In this document: positions 25,702 to 33,762 of the stretch, piece by piece
How the letters are laid out: every line of letters begins with the position of its first letter
Numbering within the stretch: the stretch's first letter is position 1
Source of the DNA: Paenibacillus sp. NAIST15-1
GTDB lineage: Bacteria; Bacillota; Bacilli; Paenibacillales; Paenibacillaceae
Assembly: GCF_001894745.1 (NCBI RefSeq)
Contig: NZ_BBYF01000011.1
Span: 62,001-126,000, forward strand
Length of the DNA: 64,000 bases
Direction: 5' to 3'
Translations under genes and position numbers: made by a program
Notes under the pieces: model-generated
The model's database searches: none
What the model was told of the DNA's origin: nothing
Seen by the model: only the letters and a program-made list of their open reading frames with translations

Positions 25702-27438
25702 CTATTGCAGTTTAATTTTCAAATTCTGATCCCAATGTCGAATGTCGAAACTAAACAAGCAAAGCTCCGTTTCGGTTCCTTTAAATCCGCGATAGACGTT
25801 CATGAATTTGTTGGAGTTCCTCCAATCGACCCAGTTCTTCTCCCATTGGTAAAATAGGACTTCCCCGTATATCCTCTCATTTTCCTGTTTTATGTATGTC
25901 TGAGAAGCGCCGCTGTACTCTAGATTCTCGCTCTCGTTCTCAACATACAGGTCACCGTCTTTCATATAGTAGGTCACTTTTACCGGATAACCCTCTACGT
26001 TCACAAGCGTTTCTTTCTTTTGCTCTGTAATGTGAGTTAACTTGATCAGCTTGTTGTAGTCTCTTATCTCCTCGAATTTATGTTCCAGCAGCAATTCTAC
26101 CGGCGCGTCTGCGGTCAGCCGCAGGTCAGGGGATGTCGAGAATGCATACACTGACCTGTAAGCACCTAACGGAGAATTAGCATAATCCCATGTTTCTTCT
26201 CCTTCCAGCTTATGACCGTTCACCAGCAACGAAACCGACTGGTACGGAAGTCCGCTAAATCCGTTCTTATTATCCACTTCTACTTTCATGGCTGTCGGTC
26301 TGATGATCAGCTTGCGGAGGATCGATCCCCCTTGTGCCGAGCGGATCGGAATGTTCATATCATGGGTCACTGATGCCTGCAGCGCCTTCTCCTTGTTCAA
26401 GGTGAACATGCCGATATTCCATTCTCCCTCAATATAGCTTCCCTTTACGCCATACACAAATTCGAATGAGTTGCTGCCCTGCAGTAGTTCACCCAGGTTG
26501 TAGCCTTCTTGCGCGCCCCATTCTGTATGCCCTTCAATCTCAATATAATCAGTCATCTTATAGCCCGTTCGATCTACCTTTTTCCCACCTTTTTTCACCA
26601 CGATTTGAGGGCCAACGATGTTAAAATTCGAATCATCCGTGTACGACACGGTGTATTTGAGCAGTACTTGCTCTTTCCTGCCCTCTACGAACTGCACTTT
26701 CAATTCCTTGATCCCGCCGCCATGAATCGGAAAGGTCTGCACTTCTGTCTTGCTCGGATCCAGAGCGATCGGAACGTGAACGTAGTCATATGCCTGCAGC
26801 CCGCGCACAGACAATTGCATATCCGTCTCATTGCCGGGCACCGTCCAAGGCGTTTCGAAAAAGCCGTTGTAGGTTTGGGTTTCTTCATCCCATGCATGCG
26901 AATAGTAGCCTTTTCCCCAGTGCATTTGCATCTTCTGCACATCATCCAGGTGTGCAATGAAGTTTCCTTTACTGTCTTTGAAATCGAATTGATCGAATAT
27001 CCACTTTCGTTCCTGCCTATCCCCTGTATTCAGGCTGTATAACAGCGTGGTACCATTATCGTCGGATACCGCCGTATCAATGGCGAATGTGACGCTGCTA
27101 TTCGTAACCTTCTTATTTATCGGCTGCCCGAATCCATGTTGGATCGCTGATTCCACACCTTGATGATTATTAAAATCCCACTTCTCGGTAATATAGGCGA
27201 GCACCGGAGTAGCCAACAACACAAACACAGCCACTGACAACACGGCCAACCGGCGTCCGTGGAACAACGGCCTCATCTGTAACGAAGCGGCAGAGATCCT
27301 TCGATCGTCCTGCTCGTTCCTAGCCGCCTCGATCCACATCCACATCGCCTCGAAGTCCGGGTAGGAATGGTTGCCTTCATCGCCCAACTGCTGAAAAAGT
27401 TTTGTTATTCCGTTTATTCTTTTCTCCAGATCCCCCAC
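25702..27438 (-). CDS. DUF4179 anti-sigma-type membrane protein (paralogue 2, no intact sigma gene)
   Basis: A 578-residue protein: a short cytoplasmic N-terminus (LEKRINGITKLFQQLGDEG), one membrane helix at residues 64-83, and a large outer part starting VTFAIDTAVSDDNGTTLLYSL, the DUF4179 pattern. Such proteins are anti-sigma factors encoded next to ECF sigma genes. The GTG start follows AAAGGAAG. Upstream only about 60 bases of a sigma gene 3' end remain (27440-27503), so this copy has lost its partner and may act on the sigma factor at 31.1 kb or be idle. It is very similar throughout to the protein at 29417-31156. Confidence 0.8.
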   Translation of the reverse strand: MGDLEKRINGITKLFQQLGDEGNHSYPDFEAMWMWIEAARNEQDDRRISAASLQMRPLFHGRRLAVLSVAVFVLLATPVLAYITEKWDFNNHQGVESAIQHGFGQPINKKVTNSSVTFAIDTAVSDDNGTTLLYSLNTGDRQERKWIFDQFDFKDSKGNFIAHLDDVQKMQMHWGKGYYSHAWDEETQTYNGFFETPWTVPGNETDMQLSVRGLQAYDYVHVPIALDPSKTEVQTFPIHGGGIKELKVQFVEGRKEQVLLKYTVSYTDDSNFNIVGPQIVVKKGGKKVDRTGYKMTDYIEIEGHTEWGAQEGYNLGELLQGSNSFEFVYGVKGSYIEGEWNIGMFTLNKEKALQASVTHDMNIPIRSAQGGSILRKLIIRPTAMKVEVDNKNGFSGLPYQSVSLLVNGHKLEGEETWDYANSPLGAYRSVYAFSTSPDLRLTADAPVELLLEHKFEEIRDYNKLIKLTHITEQKKETLVNVEGYPVKVTYYMKDGDLYVENESENLEYSGASQTYIKQENERIYGEVLFYQWEKNWVDWRNSNKFMNVYRGFKGTETELCLFSFDIRHWDQNLKIKLQ

Positions 27439-27439
27439 C

Positions 27440-27503
27440 TTCCTTTCCTCCCAAGTTCTTCTGATTTAAATGCTCTTCTGGCCCCTTCAAGTCGTCGTCC
27501 AGC
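27440..27503 (-). pseudogene. 3' end fragment of an ECF sigma gene
   Basis: The segment up to the DUF4179 start aligns with the 3' end of the sigma gene at 31095-31718: both share CTTCCTTTC.TCCCAAG next to the anti-sigma start and CTTCAA.TC.TCGTCCAGC further in. Homology stops at about 27503, where trpB-derived sequence begins. Confidence 0.65.
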
Positions 27504-27546
27504 GGAGACAAGAACCTCGAGCAAGTATTCCATATGCTGAATAAAC
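27504..27546 (+). pseudogene. duplicated 3' end of trpB
   Basis: CTCGAGCAAGTATTCCATAT and then GCTGAATAA repeat the last codons of trpB at 21805-21835, including the stop region. It has no upstream trpB sequence. Confidence 0.85.
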
Positions 27547-27575
27547 AAGATTAAGATATCTAACCTATGCAAACA

Positions 27576-27615
27576 AACAGCCATAGCCGGGGGGGAAACG
27601 ACTATGGCTGTTTCT
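27576..27615. terminator. diverged copy of the trpB terminator
   Basis: ACAGCCATAG / CTATGGCTGT with a G-rich loop and TTCTGTTTT, corresponding to the hairpin at 21869-21908. Confidence 0.75.
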
Positions 27616-27616
27616 G

Positions 27617-27696
27617 TTTTACTTGTCTTTGCGGAGCTTCACTTGCGCCTTCTTCACTGCTCGTCCGTATAATGCTTTGCCGGATTCAGCATAGTA
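27617..27696 (-). pseudogene. 3' fragment of a solute-binding lipoprotein gene
   Basis: The sequence follows 21911-22120 with internal deletions: shared blocks are ACTTGTC.TTGCGG, AGCTTCACTTGCGCCT, TTC.CACTGCTCGT.CGTAT and TTCAGCATA. It marks where a solute-binding gene was lost from the second repeat unit. Confidence 0.7.
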
Positions 27697-28428
27697 TCAT
27701 TTTTTAATCATCGTTTTCGCAAGCTCCATTAAATCTTCCTCCGTCAATGGATTTTCAGAATTTACGGAGAGGAAAAATACCTTTCCGTTCTCCGACCAGG
27801 TAACTTGATTTCGATCAGTATGTAAGCTATCTGCGGATTCGTATGTGTATCCTTTAGCTTCCTTTTCTTCGGTATGAACCGTTTGCATTTGGAGAATGAT
27901 ATTATCTTTTCCTTTTTTGTACTCCAGTTTGATCTCTCCCGCTTCCGTCCATTCCATCTTTTTGGAATATACTACTTTGCCTTTGGCTTCAGCCTTCACT
28001 TGTGCCTCGAATTTTTTGCTGAACGGACTTTGGATTACTCCTTTAACAAAGGTATATCCTTCTGGCATCCCTTCTGGCTCCTGCACGATTGCTCCCTTCA
28101 ATTTAGAAGTCCATTTCTCGTAGTCTTCGTATTTCTGAAATGTTGGGAATTCCACATAGTATAAAAACTCACTATCGCCATTCAGCTTCTTATCGCTGAC
28201 ATACACGAGATAAACATCACCAGGATTTTTTTTGATCTGTACTATCCTTGCCTTCTCCGCTTCGATCAGTTTCTTTTTCTCTGCATCAGTCGGCGCTTTG
28301 CCAGCCGCCGTTTTGAGCGCAATGCTATTGCTTGATTGCGATGACGCTGCTTGTACAGCAGCGCTCATGGAAACTAGCAGCAGAATGCTGCAAAGGGTAG
28401 CGATTGTTACTTTCTTTGTGTTTTTCAT
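27697..28428 (-). CDS. secreted DUF4367-like protein (paralogue B)
   Basis: A 243-residue secreted paralogue with the same signal peptide, GMPEGYTFVKGVIQ, KVVYSKKMEW and C-terminal NPLTEEDLMELAKTMIKK. The middle after KGKDNIILQM is shorter than in its relatives. It begins 21 bases after paralogue A with AGGAGAGGAG as ribosome site, so the two are co-transcribed. The two neighbours look like a local gene duplication. No enzymatic motif is visible. Confidence 0.72.
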   Translation of the reverse strand: MKNTKKVTIATLCSILLLVSMSAAVQAASSQSSNSIALKTAAGKAPTDAEKKKLIEAEKARIVQIKKNPGDVYLVYVSDKKLNGDSEFLYYVEFPTFQKYEDYEKWTSKLKGAIVQEPEGMPEGYTFVKGVIQSPFSKKFEAQVKAEAKGKVVYSKKMEWTEAGEIKLEYKKGKDNIILQMQTVHTEEKEAKGYTYESADSLHTDRNQVTWSENGKVFFLSVNSENPLTEEDLMELAKTMIKK

Positions 28429-28449
28429 GGGTAATGCTCCTCTCCTGAA

Positions 28450-29223
28450 CTATTTTTTAATCATCGTTTTCGCAAGCTTGATCATCTCTTCCTTCGTCAA
28501 AGGATTCTCGGGATTTGTGGAAATCGTGCAGCTTACTCCTTTTTCTGTCCATGACAGTGAATTATTGATGTCTGGAAGGATTTCATTCTTTGGCTGTTTA
28601 GCATTTTCTTTGGCCTTCTCTTCAGCGGACTCATACTGGAATCCTTCTTTAGCTTTCTTTTCCACTCCAGCTTCTAACTTAAACAGACTTAGCACCAATT
28701 TGTTTTTGCCATTGGCATATTCCAGCCTGATCATTCCGGCTTCATCCCATTCTATCTTTTTGGAGTACACCACTTTGCCTTTGGCTTCAGCCTTCACTTG
28801 CGCATTGAACTGTGTATACGGATTTTGGATTACTCCATTTACGAATTTATATCCTTCTGGCATCCCTTCTGGCTCCTGAATAACTGCTCCCTTCAATTTA
28901 GCTGTCCAGTTCTTGTAGTCTTCATATTTTGTGAATTTGGGAAACTCCGAAGAATATAAAAACTCACTTCCGCCATTCAGTTTTTTATCACTGACATATA
29001 GAACATAGAAATCCCCCGGATTTTTTTTGATTTGAAATATCTTTTTCTTCTCCGCTTCGAACATTTTCTTTTTTTCTGCATCAGTCGGCGCTTTGGCTGC
29101 TGCCGTCTTGAGCGTGATACCGTTGAATGATTGCGACGATGCTGCCTGTACAGCAGCGCTCATGGAACCTAGCAGCAGGATACTGCAAAGTGTAGCGATT
29201 GTTACTTTCATCGTATTTTTCAT
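28450..29223 (-). CDS. secreted DUF4367-like protein (paralogue A)
   Basis: A 257-residue secreted protein. The signal peptide is nearly identical to that of the copy at 24.7 kb, and the shared 5' flank (29270-29415 versus 25560-25695) shows both came from one duplicated segment. Body motifs are the same (PEGMPEGYKFVNG, SKKIEWDEAG, W.EKGVSCTIS). It lies directly downstream of the DUF4179 protein and thus belongs to the sigma operon or its regulon. Function unknown. Confidence 0.72.
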   Translation of the reverse strand: MKNTMKVTIATLCSILLLGSMSAAVQAASSQSFNGITLKTAAAKAPTDAEKKKMFEAEKKKIFQIKKNPGDFYVLYVSDKKLNGGSEFLYSSEFPKFTKYEDYKNWTAKLKGAVIQEPEGMPEGYKFVNGVIQNPYTQFNAQVKAEAKGKVVYSKKIEWDEAGMIRLEYANGKNKLVLSLFKLEAGVEKKAKEGFQYESAEEKAKENAKQPKNEILPDINNSLSWTEKGVSCTISTNPENPLTKEEMIKLAKTMIKK

Positions 29224-29365
29224 GAGTTATTCTCCTCTCTAAATTCAAACGATATTGGTTGTTAGTCAGGCCGCACGATAGCGTTTATGGGATCCCTTAG
29301 GCGCAAGCCTCTATTCTAATTAACACAGCCGCCTTCATTTAGGTTCACTAATTTGGAAGGGATGA

Positions 29366-29410
29366 AAAAGAATGCCACCCTCACGTCATATCCTGACGGG
29401 GACAGCATCG
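29366..29410 (-). terminator. weak terminator after DUF4179 paralogue 1
   Basis: Diverged form of the hairpin at 25651-25694, with CGTCA/TGACG core and a following TTCTTTTTC. Mismatches suggest read-through into the secreted-protein genes. Confidence 0.5.
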
Positions 29411-29416
29411 TTCATC

Positions 29417-31156
29417 CTATTGCAGCTTTATTTTCATATTCCGATCCCAATGTCGAATGTAGAACTCAAACAAGTAAATCTCTGTTTCATGTCCCTTAAA
29501 TCCGCGATACACGTTTACGTACTTGTTGGAATTCTCCCAATCGAGCCAGTTCTCCTCCCATTTGAAAAACAGGGCTTCCCCGAATACTCTCTTGTCTCCC
29601 TGTTTCATGTACGTCTGAGAGACGCCGCTGAACTTTAGATTCTCGCTCTCGTTCTCGACATACAGGTCACCGTTTTTGGTATAGTAGGTTACTTTGACCG
29701 GATAACCCTCTACGTTCACAAGCGTTTCTTTCTTTTCATCTGAAATAGCTGTCAACTTGATTGGCTTCTTATAGTCCTTTATCTTCTCGATCTCACGTTC
29801 CAACAACAATTCTATCGGCGTGTCCGCGGTCAAACGTACGTCGGGCCTTGCCGGAAACGTGAAGGCTTGCCGATATCCATGGAGCGAAGTATTGGCATAC
29901 TCCAGTATCATCTCCCAGCCTTCAAGCTTACGTCCGTTCACCAGCAACGAAACTGCTCGGTATGGAATTTCCTCGAATACTTTCTTATTCTCTACCTCCA
30001 ATTTTATCGCTGTCGGCCTGATAATCAGCTTGCGGAGGACTGATTCCCCTTGCGTCGTGCGGAGCGGAATGTTTAATTCCCGGGTCACTGATGCCTGCAT
30101 CGCCTTCTCCTTGTTCAAGGTGAACATGTCGATATCCCATTCTCCCTCGATATGGCTTCCCTTTACGCCATACACAAATTCGAATGAATTGCCGCCCTGC
30201 AGTAGTTCTTCCGAGCTATAACTTTCTTGTACACCCCATTCTGGATGCCCCTCAATCAGGATCGTTCTAGTCGCCTTATCGCCTGATCGAATTACCGCTT
30301 CCCCCTCCTTTTTCACCACAATTTGAGGGCCAACGATGTTGAAATTCGAATCATCTGTGTAGGACACAGAGTATTTAATGGTTGCTTGCCCTTGACCGCC
30401 ATCCATGAACTGCACCCTCAATTCCTTGATCCCGCCATCATGAATCGGAAAAGTCTGTACCTCAGCCTTACGCGGGTTCAAATTGATTGGTACACGAACA
30501 TAGTCATACGCCTGCAGCCCACGCGCAGACAATTGCACATTCGCTTCCTTGCCGGGAACCGTCCAGGACGTATCGAAGAAGCCGTTGTAGGTTCGGTTTT
30601 CTTCATCCCAATTATGCCAATAGAGGCCATTATCCCATTTCATCTTCATCATCTGCACAAGATCCATGCGCGCAATGGAATTTCCTTTATCGTCTTTGAA
30701 TTCAAATTGGTCGAACATCCATTTGCGCTCCTGCTTATCCCCAGTATTCAAGCTGTATAACAGCGTAGTTCCATTATCGTCGGTCACTGCTGTATCAATG
30801 GCGAATGTGACGCCGCTATTCGTAACCTTCTTATTGATCGGCTGCCCGAATCCGTGTTGGATCGCTGATTCCACGCCTTTAAGATTTTTAAAATCCCACT
30901 TTCCGGTAATATAGGCGAGCACTGGAGTAGCCAACAGCACAAACGCAGCCAATGACAGCACAGCCAACCTGCGCCCGCGGAACACTGGCTTCGTCTGTAA
31001 CGGAGCGGCAGATGTTCCTTGTTCGTCCTGCTCATTTCTGGCCGCCTCAATCCGCATCCACATCGCCTCGAAGTCCGGGTAGGAATGGCTGCCTTCATCG
31101 CCCAGCTGCTGAGAAAGATTCGTTACTTCGTTTGTTTTTTTCTCCAAGTTCCTCAC
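29417..31156 (-). CDS. DUF4179 anti-sigma protein of the ECF pair (paralogue 1)
   Basis: A 579-residue single-pass membrane protein: cytoplasmic N-terminus of about 60 residues, a helix around residues 64-83 (RLAVLSLAAFVLLATPVLAY), then a large outer region starting FAIDTAVTDDNGTTLLYSLN. The start overlaps the sigma gene by 62 bases, the usual arrangement for a sigma/anti-sigma pair. It should hold the sigma factor inactive until an envelope signal arrives. The GTG start is preceded by AAGGAAG. Confidence 0.85.
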   Translation of the reverse strand: MRNLEKKTNEVTNLSQQLGDEGSHSYPDFEAMWMRIEAARNEQDEQGTSAAPLQTKPVFRGRRLAVLSLAAFVLLATPVLAYITGKWDFKNLKGVESAIQHGFGQPINKKVTNSGVTFAIDTAVTDDNGTTLLYSLNTGDKQERKWMFDQFEFKDDKGNSIARMDLVQMMKMKWDNGLYWHNWDEENRTYNGFFDTSWTVPGKEANVQLSARGLQAYDYVRVPINLNPRKAEVQTFPIHDGGIKELRVQFMDGGQGQATIKYSVSYTDDSNFNIVGPQIVVKKEGEAVIRSGDKATRTILIEGHPEWGVQESYSSEELLQGGNSFEFVYGVKGSHIEGEWDIDMFTLNKEKAMQASVTRELNIPLRTTQGESVLRKLIIRPTAIKLEVENKKVFEEIPYRAVSLLVNGRKLEGWEMILEYANTSLHGYRQAFTFPARPDVRLTADTPIELLLEREIEKIKDYKKPIKLTAISDEKKETLVNVEGYPVKVTYYTKNGDLYVENESENLKFSGVSQTYMKQGDKRVFGEALFFKWEENWLDWENSNKYVNVYRGFKGHETEIYLFEFYIRHWDRNMKIKLQ

Positions 31157-31718
31157 CTTCCTTTCTTCCCAAGCTGCTGTTCCGCTTGACTGATTGCTCC
31201 TCTGACAGCTTCAAATCATCGTCCAGCTCGTCCAATATGACTCTCATCATCTTCAATCCTCGGTTCAACCGGGATTTCACGGTTCCCAGCGGAATATCCA
31301 GAATATCCGCGATGTCGGCAAGCGGCAGATCGTTCGTATACCGCAGAGTGATGACAATGCGGATTTTGTCAGGCAGCTTCGCGAGGCGCCGCTTCCACTC
31401 GTCCTCCGATTCCTTTTGTTCGACTACCGTTAGGATAGAAGGCTCCACCTGCTCTCGTTGGAACAAGAGCAGCATCTTTTCCTTCATCCATCTCGACTTA
31501 TTTTTGCGCAAGTGATTCAAGCAATGATTGACCGTAATCCTCATTAGCCACGTCTTGAGAAACTCCACCTGCTCCCATCCCGACGTGAGCGCCTTCATAA
31601 ACACCTCTTGGCAGACGTCTTCCGCATCCGAGGCATTGCGCAGCATATAGTAGCAGGTCCTGTATACATCTCTGTTGTATCGTTCGAAAAATTCCCTGTC
31701 CGTCAACAGGTTCTCCAC
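31095..31718 (-). CDS. ECF RNA polymerase sigma factor
   Basis: A 207-residue group-4 sigma factor. Region 2 covers VYRTCYYMLRNASDAEDVCQEVFMK and the -10 recognition helix, and region 4 covers KLPDKIRIVITLRYTNDL.LADIADIL..PLGTVKSRLNRG. A charged tail of about 35 residues follows region 4 and is encoded in the overlap with the anti-sigma gene. The GTG start follows AGGAAAG. It probably transcribes its own operon and the DUF4367/solute-binding genes; no target promoter is proven. Confidence 0.88.
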   Translation of the reverse strand: MENLLTDREFFERYNRDVYRTCYYMLRNASDAEDVCQEVFMKALTSGWEQVEFLKTWLMRITVNHCLNHLRKNKSRWMKEKMLLLFQREQVEPSILTVVEQKESEDEWKRRLAKLPDKIRIVITLRYTNDLPLADIADILDIPLGTVKSRLNRGLKMMRVILDELDDDLKLSEEQSVKRNSSLGRKEGEELGEKNKRSNESFSAAGR

Positions 31719-31891
31719 CTTTCCTACACATCGCTAGTTGCTGCTCCCCTTGAACATGCACTACTAGATTAACAACTATCTTCTATAAAAGGTTCATTTA
31801 TTGGATAAATGGGGTAAAAAATTTAGTACCTAATGAAACCTCCGTAAATTGCCGATATAAGAAGGGAGTATGTCTGAGGAGGGTATAAACT

Positions 31892-33268
31892 TTGCCGCGA
31901 ATCGTCAGGCAGCTGAATCGATGGCTGCTGTTTCTTATATTGCTAGCTTTATGTGCATTTCCCTTTCAAAATTTTATTCTCTCTAAGCTCAAGGAAGGTT
32001 CCCTATCCTTCTCCTTCGGGCCGCCTTCGGATGACATTGTTCTGTTGCTGTACAGCAACACTGCAAGGGTTGGTCGCTATCTGGTGCCGCTTGCAGAGTC
32101 CGAGCCGAAGGCCGCGCCTTATCAAGAGAAGGGAGAGACTCTTGTACCCGCCCGCTTCCTAGCGGACAAGCTCGACGCAGAGCTTGCTGTCGATAAGAGC
32201 GGCCGTACCCTTACGTTGTCAAGAGACGACGCGAAGATTACGTATTCGCTCAAGGCAGGCAGGGTCAGTATCGCGACCCCATCCGGCAGCAAATCCGCAG
32301 TCTCTGTCAACACATTGCCTGTCCAGAAGGACGGAGTTACCTACGTCCCGCTTCGACCAGCTAGCAAAGCGTTTGGTCGGCATATTCACAGCAGCGACGG
32401 CGTTATCGCGCTGACCACGACACCGAAGGCGCCTAAACAAGAGAAGTGGAACGAGTGGAGAGAGGAATTGTCCTCCTATCTAGCCTACGATGCCTTCGGC
32501 TCGTATGCGGTCAAGATGGGAACAAGTTATACCGCACTGTTCCATAGCTGGGAGGATGCTGTCAATTACGCGAAGCAGGTTCCCGGACGCAGAGTCACCT
32601 ACCGCGGTCAGCATGTGATGTGGGATCCGAAGAAGCCTGCGCCGAAGTCGATCCGCTTGAATGGGGCCCCGCTTATTTTGCAGCTCCCCGAGCTGCCGCG
32701 CGGCTGTGAAGTGACTGCGCTTGCGATGCTCTTGCAATCCGCAGGTCAGAAGGTTGACAAGATGGAGCTTGCGAAGAATATCCGCAAAGATACAACGCCG
32801 TATGAGAAGAAAAACGGCGGTATCTATTTCGGCAATCCGCATCGAGGATTCGTCGGCGATATGTACACGTTCGCCAATCCTGGGCTCGGGGTATATCATG
32901 AGCCGATAGCAGAGGTCGCGGAGAAGTATTTACCGGGACGAATCATTGATATGACCGGCACCTCCCTGGACCATCTGTTATGGACAGTTGGACAAGGGAC
33001 ACCCGTATGGGTTATTCATACGACGCTGTATGATTCTGTTCCCGCTAACGCTTGGGTAACGTGGAATACTGCTGATGGGCCAATCCAAGTGACCTACTAT
33101 GAGCATTCCTTGCTCGTGATCGGCTATGACGAGCAATATGTATACGTGCATGATCCGCTTGGCCGCCGCGATCGTATCACACGCGCCGCCTTCAAGCGTG
33201 GATGGGAGCAAATGGGCAGCCAAGCTATCACCTATACGAAGGCAGCGCCAACTGCACAAGCAACATAG
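31892..33268 (+). CDS. secreted protein with copper-amine-oxidase-like N-domain and C39-like peptidase domain
   Basis: A 458-residue protein started at a TTG after GAGGAGGGT. Residues 11-28 form a signal anchor. Residues about 75-175 resemble the repeat found at the N-terminus of copper amine oxidases (LVPARFLADKLDAEL, VTYVPLRPASKAFG), a cell-wall-associated module in Bacillota. The C-terminal part is a papain-like C39_2/YvpB domain: Cys272 in LPRGCEVTALAML, His405 in YYEHSLLVIGYD and Asp421 in VHDPLG fit a catalytic triad. It is probably an extracellular cysteine peptidase or amidase. It stands alone between the two ECF loci. Confidence 0.8.
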   Translation: MPRIVRQLNRWLLFLILLALCAFPFQNFILSKLKEGSLSFSFGPPSDDIVLLLYSNTARVGRYLVPLAESEPKAAPYQEKGETLVPARFLADKLDAELAVDKSGRTLTLSRDDAKITYSLKAGRVSIATPSGSKSAVSVNTLPVQKDGVTYVPLRPASKAFGRHIHSSDGVIALTTTPKAPKQEKWNEWREELSSYLAYDAFGSYAVKMGTSYTALFHSWEDAVNYAKQVPGRRVTYRGQHVMWDPKKPAPKSIRLNGAPLILQLPELPRGCEVTALAMLLQSAGQKVDKMELAKNIRKDTTPYEKKNGGIYFGNPHRGFVGDMYTFANPGLGVYHEPIAEVAEKYLPGRIIDMTGTSLDHLLWTVGQGTPVWVIHTTLYDSVPANAWVTWNTADGPIQVTYYEHSLLVIGYDEQYVYVHDPLGRRDRITRAAFKRGWEQMGSQAITYTKAAPTAQAT

Positions 33269-33282
33269 GCACCGGCAACACA

Positions 33283-33337
33283 AAAGGAACTGTCCTCCCT
33301 GCATCCATTTATGCAGAGAGTCAGTTCCTTTTTTTCT
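33283..33337 (+). terminator. terminator of C39-like gene
   Basis: AAAAGGAACTG pairs with CAGTTCCTTTT, followed by further T residues. Confidence 0.88.
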
Positions 33338-33382
33338 GGCCGTATTCAAACTTTGCCCCAATGATTCTTAGATAAACTCTCC

Positions 33383-33586
33383 CTAATCATAGTTGCGCAA
33401 AATGAGGTAGAGAATAATCCCTACTGGACCAAGCAGGAAGACAACGAGCGCCCATAAACAACCAATCTGCTTCCCCTTGCGCGCTGATGCCTCGCCCCAT
33501 ATCCAGAACAGGCACACCCAGCTTAACACCCATATCAGAAAGCCAATCAACCGCATCCCTCCGCTCCAACTAAGAAACCTGGCCAT
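33383..33586 (-). CDS. small membrane protein, PLDc_N-like
   Basis: A 67-residue protein with two hydrophobic helices (LIGFLIWVLSWVCLFWIW and CLWALVVFLLGPVGIILYLI) joined by a basic loop. The second helix ending GPVGIILYLILR resembles the PLDc_N small-membrane-protein family. The ribosome site is weak, so the ATG ten codons later is an alternative start. It appears to be a single gene with no functional context. Confidence 0.6.
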   Translation of the reverse strand: MARFLSWSGGMRLIGFLIWVLSWVCLFWIWGEASARKGKQIGCLWALVVFLLGPVGIILYLILRNYD

Positions 33587-33699
33587 AATAGCTCATGTTG
33601 GCTATCCAACTCAACTACACCACCTTGTTGATATCTACGCAGGCAGCACTGCAATTAGGATTTCTTTTTCAACATGCCTGACTACCCCTATGAACACAG

Positions 33700-33745
33700 A
33701 AAGCTGACCCACAAAGCGATTTCTGCTTCGCGGGTCAGCTTTTCT
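33700..33745. terminator. hairpin after the large DUF4179 gene
   Basis: AAAGCTGACCC..C pairs with G..GGGTCAGCTTT. T residues follow mainly on the plus strand, but its place 20 bases after the minus-strand stop suggests it ends that operon. Confidence 0.5.
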
Positions 33746-33762
33746 AACCTTTTTTCTCTTGT

